DNA of 64,000 bases from Mesaphorura yosii (taxonomy: Eukaryota > Arthropoda > Collembola > Poduromorpha > Tullbergiidae), in assembly GCA_009869945.1 (NCBI GenBank), contig WIXG01000127.1, positions 62,001 to 126,000 on the forward strand, written 5' to 3'. The notes beneath the pieces were generated by a model. It was not told where the DNA came from. It worked only from the letters and a program-made list of their open reading frames with translations, and did not search any database. A program made the position numbers and the translations under genes. Positions 37,901 through 50,953 of the stretch are shown here, in pieces (the first letter of the stretch is position 1; each line of letters opens with the position of its first letter).

Positions 37901-40900
37901 CCACTTCTGGTGCTTATGCCACGCATTAAGTAATACATAACAGCGGCCAACGCATTTTTTCGCAAAAACTCAGTAATTTCGTACCGCAATCGTTCGCATT
38001 GTATTAACTGCGAACGTAAAACGCAACCTTGTGTTGTGGATTATATTTAAATTTATTTAGCCTACTTTTTCAGTGCAGATGTTTTATTGCGTTGCGTGAA
38101 ATAAATTTCTGCTCCATACGCGCTGTAGTTAGACTGGCCTGGCCCTCACACCACCGCACCGCAAAGATTTAGAAACTCTAATTGTGCAATTTTTCAGCTC
38201 ACACCAGCCTCAGCTGATTTCACTTCTACATTCTTCTCTTGTGCGTATCTGAAAATAGGGCAACATCCTGGACAAACATGAGACGAGACGAGAAACCATT
38301 TGCTGTTTGCTCTTGTCTCTTCTTCAAGCCCGAGAATTTCACCAAGTTCACATATTGACATATTGCTTTTGCAGTGCTCAGTTTTGCTCATTCACATGCA
38401 CCACCCAAAGAAATAAGAATACGTAAAAGTTGTAATTCAACAATGCTTGTTAATCGACTACAGTCTTTGACTATGAACACGTTTATTGGTTCTCTATTTA
38501 CATCAAAACTCAATAAGGAATGCAAATGCGCTTTATTAATGCATGTCCTGTCTACCCATTTCTGTCTACTCAAGGTACATATGCAATAATGCAATATATT
38601 AGAATGCAAATTTTACAACCCTACCTCATATTTTAATTACCCCGCACAACTTCTTATATCTTATGGCTTTAATGGGTTCGCCAATAATTACGATTTTAGA
38701 TTGGCATTTTGCATTGGAGACTCCGATAAAGATTCAAAGCGAAGTTATTAAAATGCATGTGATAAAATTGTGCAATTTAGCACTGAACTACAGCACTTGA
38801 ATATATTTATCTCATCTAGATAGTCGACAAGATTTTGCATTTGCCAGACAGGACATCATGCGAACGACAACTTATATAATAGCCTGTGATAATTATATTG
38901 GCAATTGGCAAAACCTTGAGCAGCGAGACCTGTAACTGTGCTAAAAAGCAAATCTGGATTGCCTTGAACCTCGAATATCAATATAATTAGCTTACGAGAC
39001 GTCCCTGCGGTAGAGGAATTTAGTGTTACAAATAATTGTGCGTGCCAAGCTCCCACTGATTCCACTGCATCGGCAAAAAATCAATTTAATGAATCTTTAC
39101 TTTAAGTATGCATCGCACATACAATAAAATGTGTCCAGTGTCAATTTCAGCCAGAAAAGACAACGCCCAATGAAAATGAATATCCGACTTCTAATCTTTC
39201 CTAAATCAATTAAATGCACTTTGGAATAATAATCAGTTCCTTATTTGATCTGGTGAATAAAACGACGGTCGTTCATTTCCCTAATTCTTATCCAGCATTG
39301 GCATTGTGCTTGGTGCATTTTATTGCCTGTCAACCCACGCGTTCAAAGAAAAGACACTTGGACTCGCTTCACTGCCTCAAATCTGTAAATTGAAATTGTA
39401 CCACACAGCATTGGCAGCATTGATAGAAACAAAGCGTACAATTAAGAGCCCGCACGCCGCACCGCACTCACTCGTCGCCGCTGTTCTCTGTGTCTCTTGA
39501 ATAACTATGTCAAACTCACAGCCATAGCCAATTGTTATCGCCGTGTCAGATGTGTTAAATGCGCTGTTCTCTTTTGCATGTTTAATTCATCTGATCTAAC
39601 AAGCTTTAAGCATTACAACTGCCCACTTTACCGCACTACACAGAAATGCATGCGGTGAATGGGATGTGACACATTGTACCGTACCATGTATCCAAGTTGC
39701 ATTTAAAATTTCACTTTCTCTTCGTGAATTCCTTAGTCATAGTCGCGCTGATAGCGATTTATATGCACTACATTCACTTCAAGGTGCAAAAAAATTGGAT
39801 AGTTCGGAAAACCTGCTCTGTGCTCAAAAGGTTTAAATTAAGGTAAAAATACTTTGATGTCTAGTGCACTTTGTGTTTCATTCAGCATACCTTCGCCTGC
39901 CAAATGAATTCACATAATTCAACACTTCGAATGAACGTATTTCGTGTGCTTCATACGTTGTTGCAACTCGTGTACGCTTCTCCATGCCGCGTCTGTGCAT
40001 TATCCATTATCTGATTTAATTTTGGTTGCTTGGTGAATGTAACTGCAATAAAATTGTACAAATGCAATTCACGTCGAGCTATCAGCCAGCCTTTGCCTTT
40101 CTGGCTTGCTCAGCACAAACCCATGCTTCTGGTGCAATTGCAAGTATGGTTTCCATTCAGCATCGTATGCACCAAGTACAGCCAGCGCAGTACACTGAGA
40201 CAATGTATAGTCATAATGGAAGCAGTAGTTCGGTAATTGTAATTGGTAAATATTTTGCCTTGGCTTGGCTACCTTCATTGTTGTTGCAACAATGAAAATG
40301 CATTTTATGTTGTGATTGGGCAATCCCACGGCAGACTGCATTAGGTAGTCAAAGAGTCGCACGAGAATAGGATAAGTCGATAAGTGCAATTTTAATAATA
40401 TGACAAGGCGTAATGCAGTGAAGAAGAAAAGACAGACACTTCGAAAAGCGCACTGGCGGAGAATTAGAACGCAATTGCAAAATAGCTAATTAGTCAAATC
40501 TCGCTTCCACTTCATACTCCTGAATGGAATCCTATTTACAACTTTGAAAAAATGCAGCTCATTGCAGTCGTAGTGAATTAACGTTTTGTTGTGAATATGC
40601 ACTTTGGATTACTACAATTTAAATGCACTACTTCCTTGAAAATTAAGATGAAATATTTCCCTGTATTGTTTTTCCAAGTATTCTACCAATTGTAAATACT
40701 GGATGGCATTGTGGATCAGGCAGTAGCAATTCGCCAGCATTGAAATAACTACGCAAAACATGCCACCCAGGGTTCCTGGCAATTCATTCGCTTGCTTGCC
40801 ATTCGAATGGATGAAAGTTTCCAAACTGAAACAGACATGACATAACCTCAACCTCATTAATACAAAACTTCAGGATTACAATGCGCATCATTGCTATTGC

Positions 40901-43900
40901 TGTGCTCGTACTAAGTGAACCAAATTATTAATGATATTACATTAGCATTAATCTAAGGTCGAGCCACAGCATTGGTTGTGGTACCAAGTGAGGATATCGA
41001 TTTCAGTAGCCTCATAAGTCATAATCGAAATGATACATAAGATGGAGATAGGAAATGTGCCGTGCCATGCCGAAAAATGTTGTCCATGTTGCAATAGGCC
41101 GAGATACCGTAGACTTGAAGAAGCCATTTGTTCGTCAACATCTCATTAATAGTGCATTAAGATTTCTGAGGAAATTTACGTATCGCTGTTCTTTGCACAA
41201 TTCTTTTCAAGCTTCGAAATTAGCCCCAAGATTACTCTGGTAATTGACTGCTATCAATGCACTGGCGTTGGCGCTGCAGGCACGTACGAAAAGTCGTCAT
41301 TACCACTGATTAATTAAGGTCACGCTGACTCGCTATGCTAACTTTTCTCATCCAGTGCTATCTGTGACTTGATGGGTCGAGCCGTGATCGGCTGGGAAAC
41401 AATGCGATGCAGTAACTCCTGGAGTGCGCTAGCGATACAATTATTTATACAATTTATGGCAGGATGTTACGCTGTAGCTTGCTCAGGCTTCAGATATAGA
41501 ATGTTATGACATGAGAGATAACCTAATCTGTCATTCTGTTTAATGTGCACAGGTTCGATCGTTACAACAGTCATGATCTATTCATCCAAACACTGCATGC
41601 TGCACTGTTTGACGATATGATTTGTAGTAAGTAAACTTTACACGGCAGAAAGAGGAAAACCAGGCATAAAAAATAACTGATGTGGTTGTACTTACCCCTT
41701 CATTTCCTAGGAACTGTAACGTTGCTCGTTCTCCAGTCTTCTGCTGAAACAAAATAGGAGAGGGTTTATAACTCACGTACGCATACTATATATTTCATGG
41801 GCTTCGACAGCACGAATTCAATTGCAGTTTTTAGGCGAAACTCCGGCTTCCAGGCTTTTGAAACACGAGAATTAAACTCAGGATCCATTAACTCATGAGC
41901 ACTTGAAAAATTGTAGTGAGTGGATCATAATTTATCATTCGTGAGTTCGTGGGTGTCGGATGATTTAAGTGCTGAACTTTGCACTTCAAAATTTTTTTAT
42001 TCCCTGGCTTGGAAATGGCATGAACAGAAGAAAAACCCAAACTTTGCATAGGTTCAACTGTGCAGATAAGAGCTTTCCAGTCTTATGGAACGATCACTTT
42101 AACTTCTTCAAACTACATGCGAAACCTTCAGGATTGAAAATATAAACCGCAAACATCTTTGGTCACCTCACCAGTGACAGGAACTACCTTGTCACTGCAT
42201 TGTATGCAGGAATCGCTAAGGACAGTGCCATGCACTTGGCATTCCAGTCAAGTTAAACCTCTTGACTTGCACTCATGCATCACGCCCTAAATTTTCAAAT
42301 ATTATTAACCTAATGCGTGAAGCCCCGTGTGAATTTGTGCATCGTGTTAAATATATCCATCAAAACAGAACACCGTGGTACACGGTGATTGATTTGATAA
42401 TCATAATAAAAATTCCAGTAAGCAGGCATGACGAAATCCTCAGCGAAGCCAAATTTAAACCACTCCAAATTACGTAAATTACGCGGCTTAGTAGGAATAC
42501 AATTACTGATCACGCCTGATTCACGCCGCCTTATCCATGGTTTCAATGCCTTCATATACTACATTAAACCTTGTACAGTGTGATTTCTGGTTAAGGAAAG
42601 GGGAACTTAGGGAGTGGAGACAAAAGTTTGAAGAACTCCAGCGAGATACCGTGCAGTGTCTCTACAAATCAAGATTCGTTTGGCTAATGGCAATGACTTT
42701 ACGAAATGTTAAGCATTAACCGTGAGATCAACTCTGCTTCAGCTCGACGACACGAAAGTCAAGTCTCAGCTTTAAAAGCAGATTTTGGCTTTACTGGGAA
42801 CTAATGAATGACGACTGAGTACAATGATGAACTTGAATGCATGAAATCATTTGCCGACTCTGCTATCAACTAACGCTGTTATGAGGCCAGAGATCAATTA
42901 ATTTTAGTTTAGCTGAAGTCTGGAGTTTAGTCAGGGGAAACGAAACAAACTTGTTGAGCAGCACAGATCTGGATTCAAATTATAAATTCTACATTTTCCT
43001 CGGTAAACTAAAAACTATCGTTCAGTAACTTACGAAATACGTGTTAATACTCTCAGACGTAGATAAATTAGACAGGATGGGAAATGTCAGTTCTAAACAA
43101 AGATTGTGATTGGATTGAACGAAGATTGCAAATTACAAGAACTGCGCATCATGCATTAATAATGACATGACTCTGACTTTGAAACTGAAATCAAGGCGAC
43201 CGTGAATAATGAATAAATGGAAGCTGGCAACTCCAAAGCAAATCTATCTTCAACATTGGATCGCTACGGCAAGACCTTCAGACGGAAATCTTCAAAAATG
43301 GTTCGCGTGTCTGTAATTTCAGTGATCATGGACTGATCTGATTTGCATAAAATTGCATTATTTATATGCACCACAGGGCTACGACAGCAAAGGAAGAGCT
43401 GCAGCACATCATAGAATAGAAAATGATATTCAAATTCAAACGGAATATTAAACAAATGGTGAGCTGAGGCATTCGATTCCGCGAGTCTGAGCAGTCTGAA
43501 CCAAATTCTACATTCGACCCGTATTGTGATTGGACATCATGTCATGATCTCGGTTAACTTTTCTTGCGCAACAGAAAATACGTTCTCCAAAACAAATTAG
43601 AATCTATTATGTACTTAAAATATTCCAACCAAATCCAAATGGCAATTTACCAGCCGAATCGAACTGGAAACTCGAATTTGAGCGTTGAGCCTCACAGCGT
43701 TCGGCATTCAAAACATTATGCAGAAATTTATGAGCCTGACTTTATATTCGACACGAGTTGCCCTTGTGATACCTTTGCTTTACATGCCCTAGCTTACTGA
43801 GTCTATCCTTATCCCCCTCTTGTCCCGGTGTGGTTCTCTTTTATTCACGTCATCGTACATAGTACATTACGAGAAATAATTTTTCTGTTTGTCTGCCTTC

Positions 43901-45531
43901 TTAATTCACCTTCAAAAAGATTACATTCATTCATTCTACCTTTTCCTTCTAGCTCGTGGATGTAGATAGTTTTCGTCTAAATAATATTTTTGACTATTTT
44001 GACGAAGCAGAATACCATAACTCAGTTGCAGTTTGCAGTACCCTAGTACAAAAATCCATGTGCTTTAAAGCAATCAACCTACCTGAGCAATGAGATCTAG
44101 CTCGTGGCCTTTAATGTCTGCGTTACTTTTGTCATTTTTTGGGACCTTTAGCGCTCACCGGTCCCCTTCGCTTTGTTGTACCGTATTCAGGCACAAACAC
44201 AGGTCCCCGCGATACAAATAGAATAAAGGAAATGCATTTACTTATTTTTCTCAACAAAAAGGATTGATTGCTTCATTGCATGAAAATGCAAAGCATAAGC
44301 TGCAGGCTGCAGTGCACCTCAACCTCATTGCTGGCTCGCTAAGGTACGCTTCGTACCTTTCTACTTTCCTTTCAGGCCTTCGCCTTACAAGCAACTGTGC
44401 AAGTAGTTATCAAAATGTTAATGCTAGCTGAAAAATAAAACAGCTGTCGGGATATCCCTGAACAAGCTTCTCCAGAACCCGCAAGCCTCAGAGTTCCAGC
44501 ACTCTGAAACTCTCCAACGTCTGCTTCGCTTGCTGAGAACATGTGTGGGACGAAAACTGGCTTGCTTGCTGGAGACGCAGATACGTAAAGTTGCAAACCT
44601 CAAAATGGTGAGACGTGTGCATCGTATATTCGAAATGAAAACGACAATATTCTTAACCGAAATATGAAACTACACTGCAAAGCTAACAATGTGTTCATTG
44701 GCTAGGCCAACCACTGTATAGCTGAACGGGTTTCCCAAAAATTGACCCATGTAAGGGATTTTTTTGAATCGAACGAATTAAAACATCACATTGCGATACA
44801 GTGCTTCGAAATTTCAACGGACAATTCCAATTCCAATTCTGAATAATCTACTAATGAAATCTAATTCATTCATTCTCCGCTACTTATTTCATTTATCACA
44901 ACTCGTCTCACAATTTGAGATTCAGATTTCTCAATTCTATTAATGAATGAAAAGCACAACTCAAATCGTGGCCTGGAATACTGGAATCTCGAATATTCTA
45001 CCACTATGCGCATTCGACAATAGGATAGTCTCAAATTCGAAATACAACTTCCAGACTCTCAGTCCAGCGTCCAGCCGTCTTCAAATAAAATCGCGATTGT
45101 GACTTGGAATGATTTTACGTTAATGCAAATGGTGAAACTGGAGAAGCACAATGCACAATGAATACAACACACCACTTTCCCAGCTTATCTCATAAATCGA
45201 AATATTAAACGAGACAGACAGAATAAACAACTGGAAATGCTATTTAGGCATTATCTTCGATATTCGGATATACGCCCACATCGTGCACAAACGGGAATTT
45301 CCCAGGAAAGACAAAAATGTAAGATTTGAAATAAAAACACACCTGACTCCTCAGATAGTCTTCGATTGCCTTGAGTGCGGAGTCGGTCAGCTTGACAAAA
45401 ATAACTGATTTCTTGCCACCACCACTCACATTACTGTTATTAAGTTCGGATTGATTGCTGAACTTGTGAGACGAATTTTGCAAGTTTTCAGTTGACGAGA
45501 GCCCATATTTGACACCTTCCACTAATGCCAT
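16955..45531 (-). CDS. ELL: RNA polymerase II elongation factor ELL (Su(Tpl) orthologue)
   Basis: Nine minus-strand exons, all phase-consistent: 45343-45531, 41696-41743, 19244-19362, 19038-19154, 18612-18953, 18463-18533, 17842-18388, 17240-17411 and 16955-17149; 599 aa. ELL raises the RNA polymerase II elongation rate and belongs to the super and little elongation complexes in the nucleus. The N-terminal ELL domain shows VKLTDSALKAIEDY (exon 1), LQFLGNEG (exon 2) and GPQGSFECIQQ (exon 3). RIIHLLAVKPYKKPELINRL and the exon 7 start (IWNDVNEFWPFYTEEER) form the winged-helix part. A Ser/Pro-rich linker leads to the C-terminal occludin/ELL domain (about 479-585), with FNIEYKHYRDFHSVIDKVAKRF and EKLSHIKGMVEEYD. 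Introns 1 (3.6 kb) and 2 (22.3 kb) are enormous relative to every other intron in the window. I see no competing identification. Confidence 0.93.
19363..41695 (-). other. 22.3-kb second intron of ELL
   Basis: No gene, RNA gene or intact mobile element was recognised on either strand. Short open frames (up to about 160 codons) look random. By eye the sequence repeatedly uses TGCAT, TGCAAT and ATTA-type words, and contains short local arrays such as the ATTGCATTGCATT run near 32125 and GATTGATTGATTGATT near 37186. The base composition looks even along its length, without the sharp junctions that a recent large insertion would leave. It probably carries regulatory DNA, which cannot be shown from one sequence. 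Confidence 0.6.
31427..31455 (-). promoter_or_regulatory. Possible internal core promoter in ELL intron 2
   Basis: On the minus strand, TATATAAGG (31447-31455) is followed 25 bp later by TCAGTC, a perfect match to the arthropod initiator TCAKTY. An ATG follows 10 nt after it, at 31420, opening a 107-codon frame to 31097. This could be an alternative ELL promoter or a separate transcript. The downstream frame has no recognisable domain. Confidence 0.3.
41744..45342 (-). other. 3.6-kb first intron of ELL
   Basis: Lies between the start-codon exon and the 48-nt second exon. No internal gene was recognised. It contains a short perfect hairpin (AAGGTACG-CTT-CGTACCTT, about 44341-44359). Confidence 0.6.
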
Positions 45532-47120
45532 AATAAATAACTAAAAAAAATGCAAGATTGTTTGACTTGACTCCGCAAGTACTGACTCGACTCGACTGAG
45601 CCAACTGACTGCTCGCGAAACCAGCTCAAGTCTCTTCGCTGCTGTTGGGACTGTAAAATGTGCTCTGCCTGCTACTCAGCTCTTCATACACTCGCCGTTT
45701 GTGTGTTACTTGATGTACATTGATGGGAGTTAAATCTCTGGCACAATACAACCACTGTTCACAGCATTCACTGTTTTTGCGGCTTCTACTATGTGAGATG
45801 AGATGCGTACCACTGAACAAAGAACTCAACTGAGAACAATTTAGCACTTCTGTTCGCTCGGTAAATTGTAAACCGAACCAAAACGCAGAGTGAAGCTCGC
45901 GGGGCAAGGAAGGACCCCGAACTCCGGAATTCTGTTTTTGCATTCTTCTTGGAATCTAATCCAAAAATAGATAGTATAAAATTACAGTTGACCGGTCACC
46001 TGAAAAGCCTGCGCTGTGAAATCCTAGAAATTGAAGTCATCGGGAAGACAGGTAGAAAATAATCGGACGATTAGATTCAGCATATTAGGCAACTTTATCA
46101 GAAATGCATGCAGGAAAATAAATTATGCTGACGGCTGACCTTATCGTAGACAGTAGTCTGACGTGATAAGTCTGGCGTGATAGGGATGGACGAAGTCTTC
46201 CAAACAGTGCCATTGTTGGCTGCAGAAAATGAGTCAGCACCCATCACGAAAATTCTCATTGCTCGTGCAACTCTGCATGTAGCAGCAATGAAAATCTATT
46301 GTCCTCATTAAAAGGTGCTTGTAATCTTAAGATATCAGCCAGCCAGAAGGGAGAGACGAGAACGAAGACGTGTAGAAGGTCACGTGCGTCTGCCAGACAA
46401 CTCTTACTTTAATTGAAATTCAGTAAAGCAACAATGCTGTGCAAATAATGCAATACCTCATAACTCAAGGGTACATGTCTGAGCCGTTTGCTGCAGTAAA
46501 TGCTCGCAATTGGTTTCCCTTTGTTGCAAATAATTTGCGCTTATCTTCTGAGATCTGCTTTCAATCAATTATATGCATTAAAATATCAAATTTTCAAGAG
46601 GAATTTATTTTCGATGACGTACGTCAACTAAATTACAAAACGCAACATTTCAAACTCAGAATGCGTAAATTAAATTTCTAATGGTAATTTTTGCACTTAG
46701 TGGCTAGTGCATAATTGACTACAAATCTAATTATTGACTTGCATTCTTCCGCCTTAAGTTTATATTTAATGTGATTGTGTGTAAAATAGATCCCCGTACT
46801 ATTCCTGCTCTTATAATTTCTACCACCGGACTAGCAATAAGCCATCTAATATGTCACTTTCCTCCCGATTTTTAATAATTTGCAATAATTCAAATCATAT
46901 ATTTTCTTCAGAATTTAGCGTGTGCAAACATTTTGTCGAACGCCTGGAATATTTTGACTTCATAGTTGAAGACCGAAGACTAGACTTAGGTTGAACACTT
47001 CGGCTGAATCAAGTCTGGAGATTGATTGATTGACTGGAGTCTCGAGTCAAGATTCCTCTTCCGTTGCTGCATCTCTATCGTCGAAGAACTTTTTAGCTTA
47101 CAAATTAGCTTAGCTCATTA
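45532..47120. other. ELL upstream region
   Basis: Between the ELL start codon and the 3' end of the next minus-strand gene. It must hold the ELL promoter and 5' UTR, plus the upstream gene's 3' UTR (AATAAA on minus at 46604-46609). A 105-codon minus frame (45626-45943) has no family resemblance and is probably 5' UTR or chance. Confidence 0.45.
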
Positions 47121-50100
47121 TCATGCCATCATCAGCGCTTTGATCTCATCGATCATTTTTATCAGTTGAAGTTCTGATTTAGCAATTGCAGTGACAGATT
47201 TACTCTCGGGTGTATTCGCTGAAGCTGGATTTGCGTCACCACCTCCCGTAGTATTTGCCTCTGGATGATTTACAATTGTAGCAGGAGCAGGAGTTGTGTG
47301 AAAATCGAAGCGTCTCTCCAACTGTTTCAATATCAAGCCTTTGTGCAATCCCATGTAGTTGTGACGCACGGTTGCCACCCAATCCAGTTCATCGATATTC
47401 CAAATTATCTGCGTAAAATAGTTAACAAAAGTCAATTCCAGATAAGGTTTCTTTCATACACACAATGAAGTGCATCTGCAGTCTGCATGATGCGTGTGTG
47501 TGTCAAGGCGTGTACGCGAAACAGCAGCAGTACTTTAATTTAACAATTTACTCATGCATTTCGATAAACCTATGCGTGATATGTTACGTAACTGGAGTTG
47601 AACATTCAGAATGCCATCTTTAATATTTGTTCAATTAAACCACAACCACGGACATGTGCTCAGTACAATTACGTTACAGGACTTGTGGAAATGGGTATCG
47701 ATTACGCCATTAGGTGGCTCCCTTCTCTTGTGAGTTTAAAGTGCAAAGAGCTCAAAAACGAAACAAATATTTCCTCCAATTTCTCAGAACATTAATTGAT
47801 CTCCAACATAGAAGGTCACTGAATGTAAACAACTTCTCACAAGCGCCTGAAATTCTTGGAATTGATCATTAATCACCGCTTTGTGGGATTCTTAAATTAT
47901 TACCTCGTCAAAAGTGCGATACTTGTTCACATAGTGGAATTCATGAATAATGTTCGGGGCCTTTCTGTATGTGCGTACTCTTGGCGCTATTGTTAAACCA
48001 TATGGATTTCCGGCTGCTTGAGTCTGTGCTTTTGAAAAATCGGAGTCGGAGCTGACGGAGTGCGGTAAACGTTTCTCTGAAGGTGTCATCTTGACGCCTG
48101 TATCAACCAATTTACTAGGTTTTGCACTCTTTTCAGGAAGAAGGCGCGTGGGAGTTGTAGGAGAAAGGCTTCGACTTCTTCTGCGATGCGCCGTTGCGGC
48201 TCTGTTCAACTTGTTGGGCTGAGTGTCCATATTTTCCATTATGACATTCTGTAGGACATCGGAATGTGTAATCAAAAACCAATAAGCTACGCGAAGCGCA
48301 AGTTGTCCCTCAGCATCTTCAAGAAGAAAATCCACCTTCAGGCTTGCCAAGTCGTTTGTAATTACGAATGGAACTTGTGGGGTTATTGCTTTTTTTCTAG
48401 CAAGTTGCGCCTGCGTCTGTTTCATCCTGAAATAACACAATTTTCAGTTTTCGACCCTGTACCTACTCTAAGAGCAAAGCGATCACTGCAAGCTTACATT
48501 GAATCCATTTGCGATATAAGACGATGAATAATTTGATCGAATACCACGTCATCTAAATGGCATAGCCTCTCTGATGTTGACAGAAGAAGACTTTCCAAGG
48601 TTTTCTGAGGAAACTCGGAGAACGAAGATGTCTGCGGCTGCGGTTTCTCATCCTTTGCACTGATTGTTTGAAATGGAATCGGTGAGTTTCTTGTCGACTC
48701 TATCAACGCTTTGGTTGAAGCTATGATTCCTGGCCCAAGATTTAGCAGGGCGTAGAGAGAAGTTATTAGGAAGTGTATAGCCACATTGTTTCGGACGGGA
48801 TAGTATGTCTTCGGCACTAAATCATCCATTTCCTCACAAACTAGGAAAAAGCCTCTTGGTATCATGCTGAGGCTGTCTGTCAATGTTATCAACAGTTCAG
48901 TCACCAATTGTGTGGATATTTCTTCATCTTTTTCCTTTGCAGAGAAGTATGTGGGTTCCATTTTCATCTTGTTGACAATCGTGATGCAGAGAGACTGAAC
49001 ACAAACTTTTAACTGAGGGAGCAGCATATCCACCAGGCATTGAAACCACACTGGTCTGTTTGTACTTGTCCATATTTGCGCCTTGTCCAGCACATTCCAA
49101 TCTGTGATAGAGCTTAAGATTGGTTTATATGCTTGGACAAAACACTCCCTTGGTATTGTGTGAGCAAGAATATAAACGATGCACGCAGAAATGTGATGAT
49201 TTGCTACTGACTTGGGCAATGAATGGCAATTTGGTGACATACAAGCCGCATAGCCACATCGCTTGAAAGCCTTTCCTTCGAGAAGAAATTCAGTGGCAGG
49301 TGCCGTGACGTTCGGAAAGAGATTAAGAATGAAGCCCGCCAGTCTACAGTTGTTCATTGTGAGGACTTTGAAGACCAGAGGCCAGTTGATATTTGGTTGG
49401 CTGGAAAGAAGCTTGATGTGGTAGAGCAAGCTGAGACTTTCAGAGGTCAGTCCTTTCACCGAATTGTGGGGGCACAACTTGATGAGGGTTGACATCCATA
49501 CTGAAGGTTCATTGGTCTCAATATGGAAGGCTTGCCTCTTCTGCTTTTGAAGTAATTTGCAAGATGATAATCCACGCCGGAATGTCTAAAAAAATATGAG
49601 ATCGAAATTATTGAGCGTTAAATCAGTTACGATATTCTGGTAGCTCGCTGGGATACCGAAAACATACCTTGTAAAGGACTTCTATCGGAGTGCCAATCAA
49701 AACTAAAGACGTTGCTAAACACCGACACTTCATGTGTATTGAGAAAGCAATTTTAGAAATTGCAGGGTTGACATCACCGCAAACTTGAGAAATACTGTTC
49801 GATGTGCAAAACAAAAATTCTTCAGCAGAGCTCAGAATATTTATGATATCGCAGACATATTGCGGTAGGAACTTTCGGGTCGGTGTAATCTGTAGACGCA
49901 AAATGGAAGTGCAATTACACCAAATTATACAAATTAATAGATGATTGATCATTGTTCTCTATTACCTGAGAATATCTTGCCACTAAAATTGCTAGTGAAT
50001 CGTTGAGAATAATTCCTAAGATGCGTTGAGATAATTGTGGTGGCATTATTTTCCACATGTCACGCTGCATTCCCTTCAAAAAGTAATTCCACATTTGAAT

Positions 50101-50863
50101 TGTTGGGGAGCCACGCTGTCCTTCATAGTACGGCTGAAATGACGACCAATTCTGAGAACCCTCGTCGTGCATGATAAATGTTGCCAATAAGTTGGCTTGA
50201 GCCTGCAACATCTGCTCAGATATGACTTCCACTAGATCGCACAGTTCCTTATATTCTTCCTTTAGCTTGACGCTGCAAGGAATGCATGTTGCTATAAGCT
50301 GACTTCTGAGGCATTACAATATGGATAGGTAACAACTTAAAAACTTACTTAGAGTCAACATTAAACGTGCGCAGGAATATCCAGACATAGTTTCGGACCA
50401 TAACAATATTGCTGACGATCACGTAGAGATTCTCCAGTCTGCCAGACTGCGTGCATTCTTCAGTGCACGCAATTATGTGATTCCTTACTTTCAAGCCCGA
50501 AGTAATAACTGCATTCACAAATTGATTTTGAGTCAGTTCGTCCCCGCGAAACGGCATTTTCCCTAATCTTGGATTCCTTTCGACAACTTTCTCGAATATT
50601 CCGCAGCCAAATTCTTTTGGTATTTGAGACATTGTTTCTCTTGTAAACGCTTCCACGTACACATCAAAAGCACTAATAATATCACAAATGTCATGAGATA
50701 TCATTATCGGATAGTCCAAGGAACCTCCGGCAAGCTGCTGACACACTTTGTCCATTTCAAGTTCATTTTGCTTGAGCCGATCCCACTCTTGCCCTAAATT
50801 CTTATCAACGAAATCTACTAAATTCTTCTCACCTAACAATAAATTACTCACTTTTCCCAGCAT
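47121..50863 (-). CDS. Large helical protein of unknown function
   Basis: Six minus-strand exons: 50349-50863, 49966-50272, 49668-49889, 48498-49585, 47904-48426 and 47121-47408, phase-consistent, 980 aa. I do not recognise the family with confidence. Most of the first 640 residues look alpha-helical, with regular Leu/Ile spacing, scattered conserved-looking Cys and Trp, and no signal peptide or transmembrane span, so a cytosolic scaffold or HEAT-like protein is plausible. Exon 5 carries a basic serine/arginine patch (RRRSRSLSP). The last exon begins with a tryptophan-containing helix (IIWNIDELDWV), then a Pro/Ala/Gly-rich linker and a final helix ending in ALMMA. The start ATG lies only 90 bp after the frataxin stop on the same strand. 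Uncharacterised metazoan families such as KIAA0825 (DUF4495) are possible relatives, but that is a guess. Confidence 0.72.
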
Positions 50864-50919
50864 TTTGAATGAAGATGACAGATAATAGACAGAAATAGTT
50901 TGCACTATCACTTGTAGAG

Positions 50920-50925
50920 TTTATT
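50920..50925 (-). terminator. Frataxin poly(A) signal overlapping the next gene's 5' region
   Basis: AATAAA on the minus strand, 28 bp after the frataxin stop and about 57 bp before the start codon of the downstream 980-aa protein. Both ends of the two transcripts must fit into 90 bp, or overlap. Confidence 0.55.
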
Positions 50926-50953
50926 AGACACTATTGTTAGCTGATTAACTGTG

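Noticed and set aside
40612-40857. Minus-strand frame in ELL intron 2 with an acceptor-like site (CTGTTTCAG)
   Set aside because: Does not match any part of ELL, and exon 2 joins exon 3 (19244-19362) in phase with family-typical sequence, so no exon is missing there.
44341-44359. Perfect small hairpin with 8-bp arms in ELL intron 1
   Set aside because: Arms this short are expected by chance in long introns, and it has no microRNA-like precursor around it.
45626-45943. 105-codon minus-strand frame upstream of ELL
   Set aside because: No domain or good splice context; more likely ELL 5' UTR or chance.
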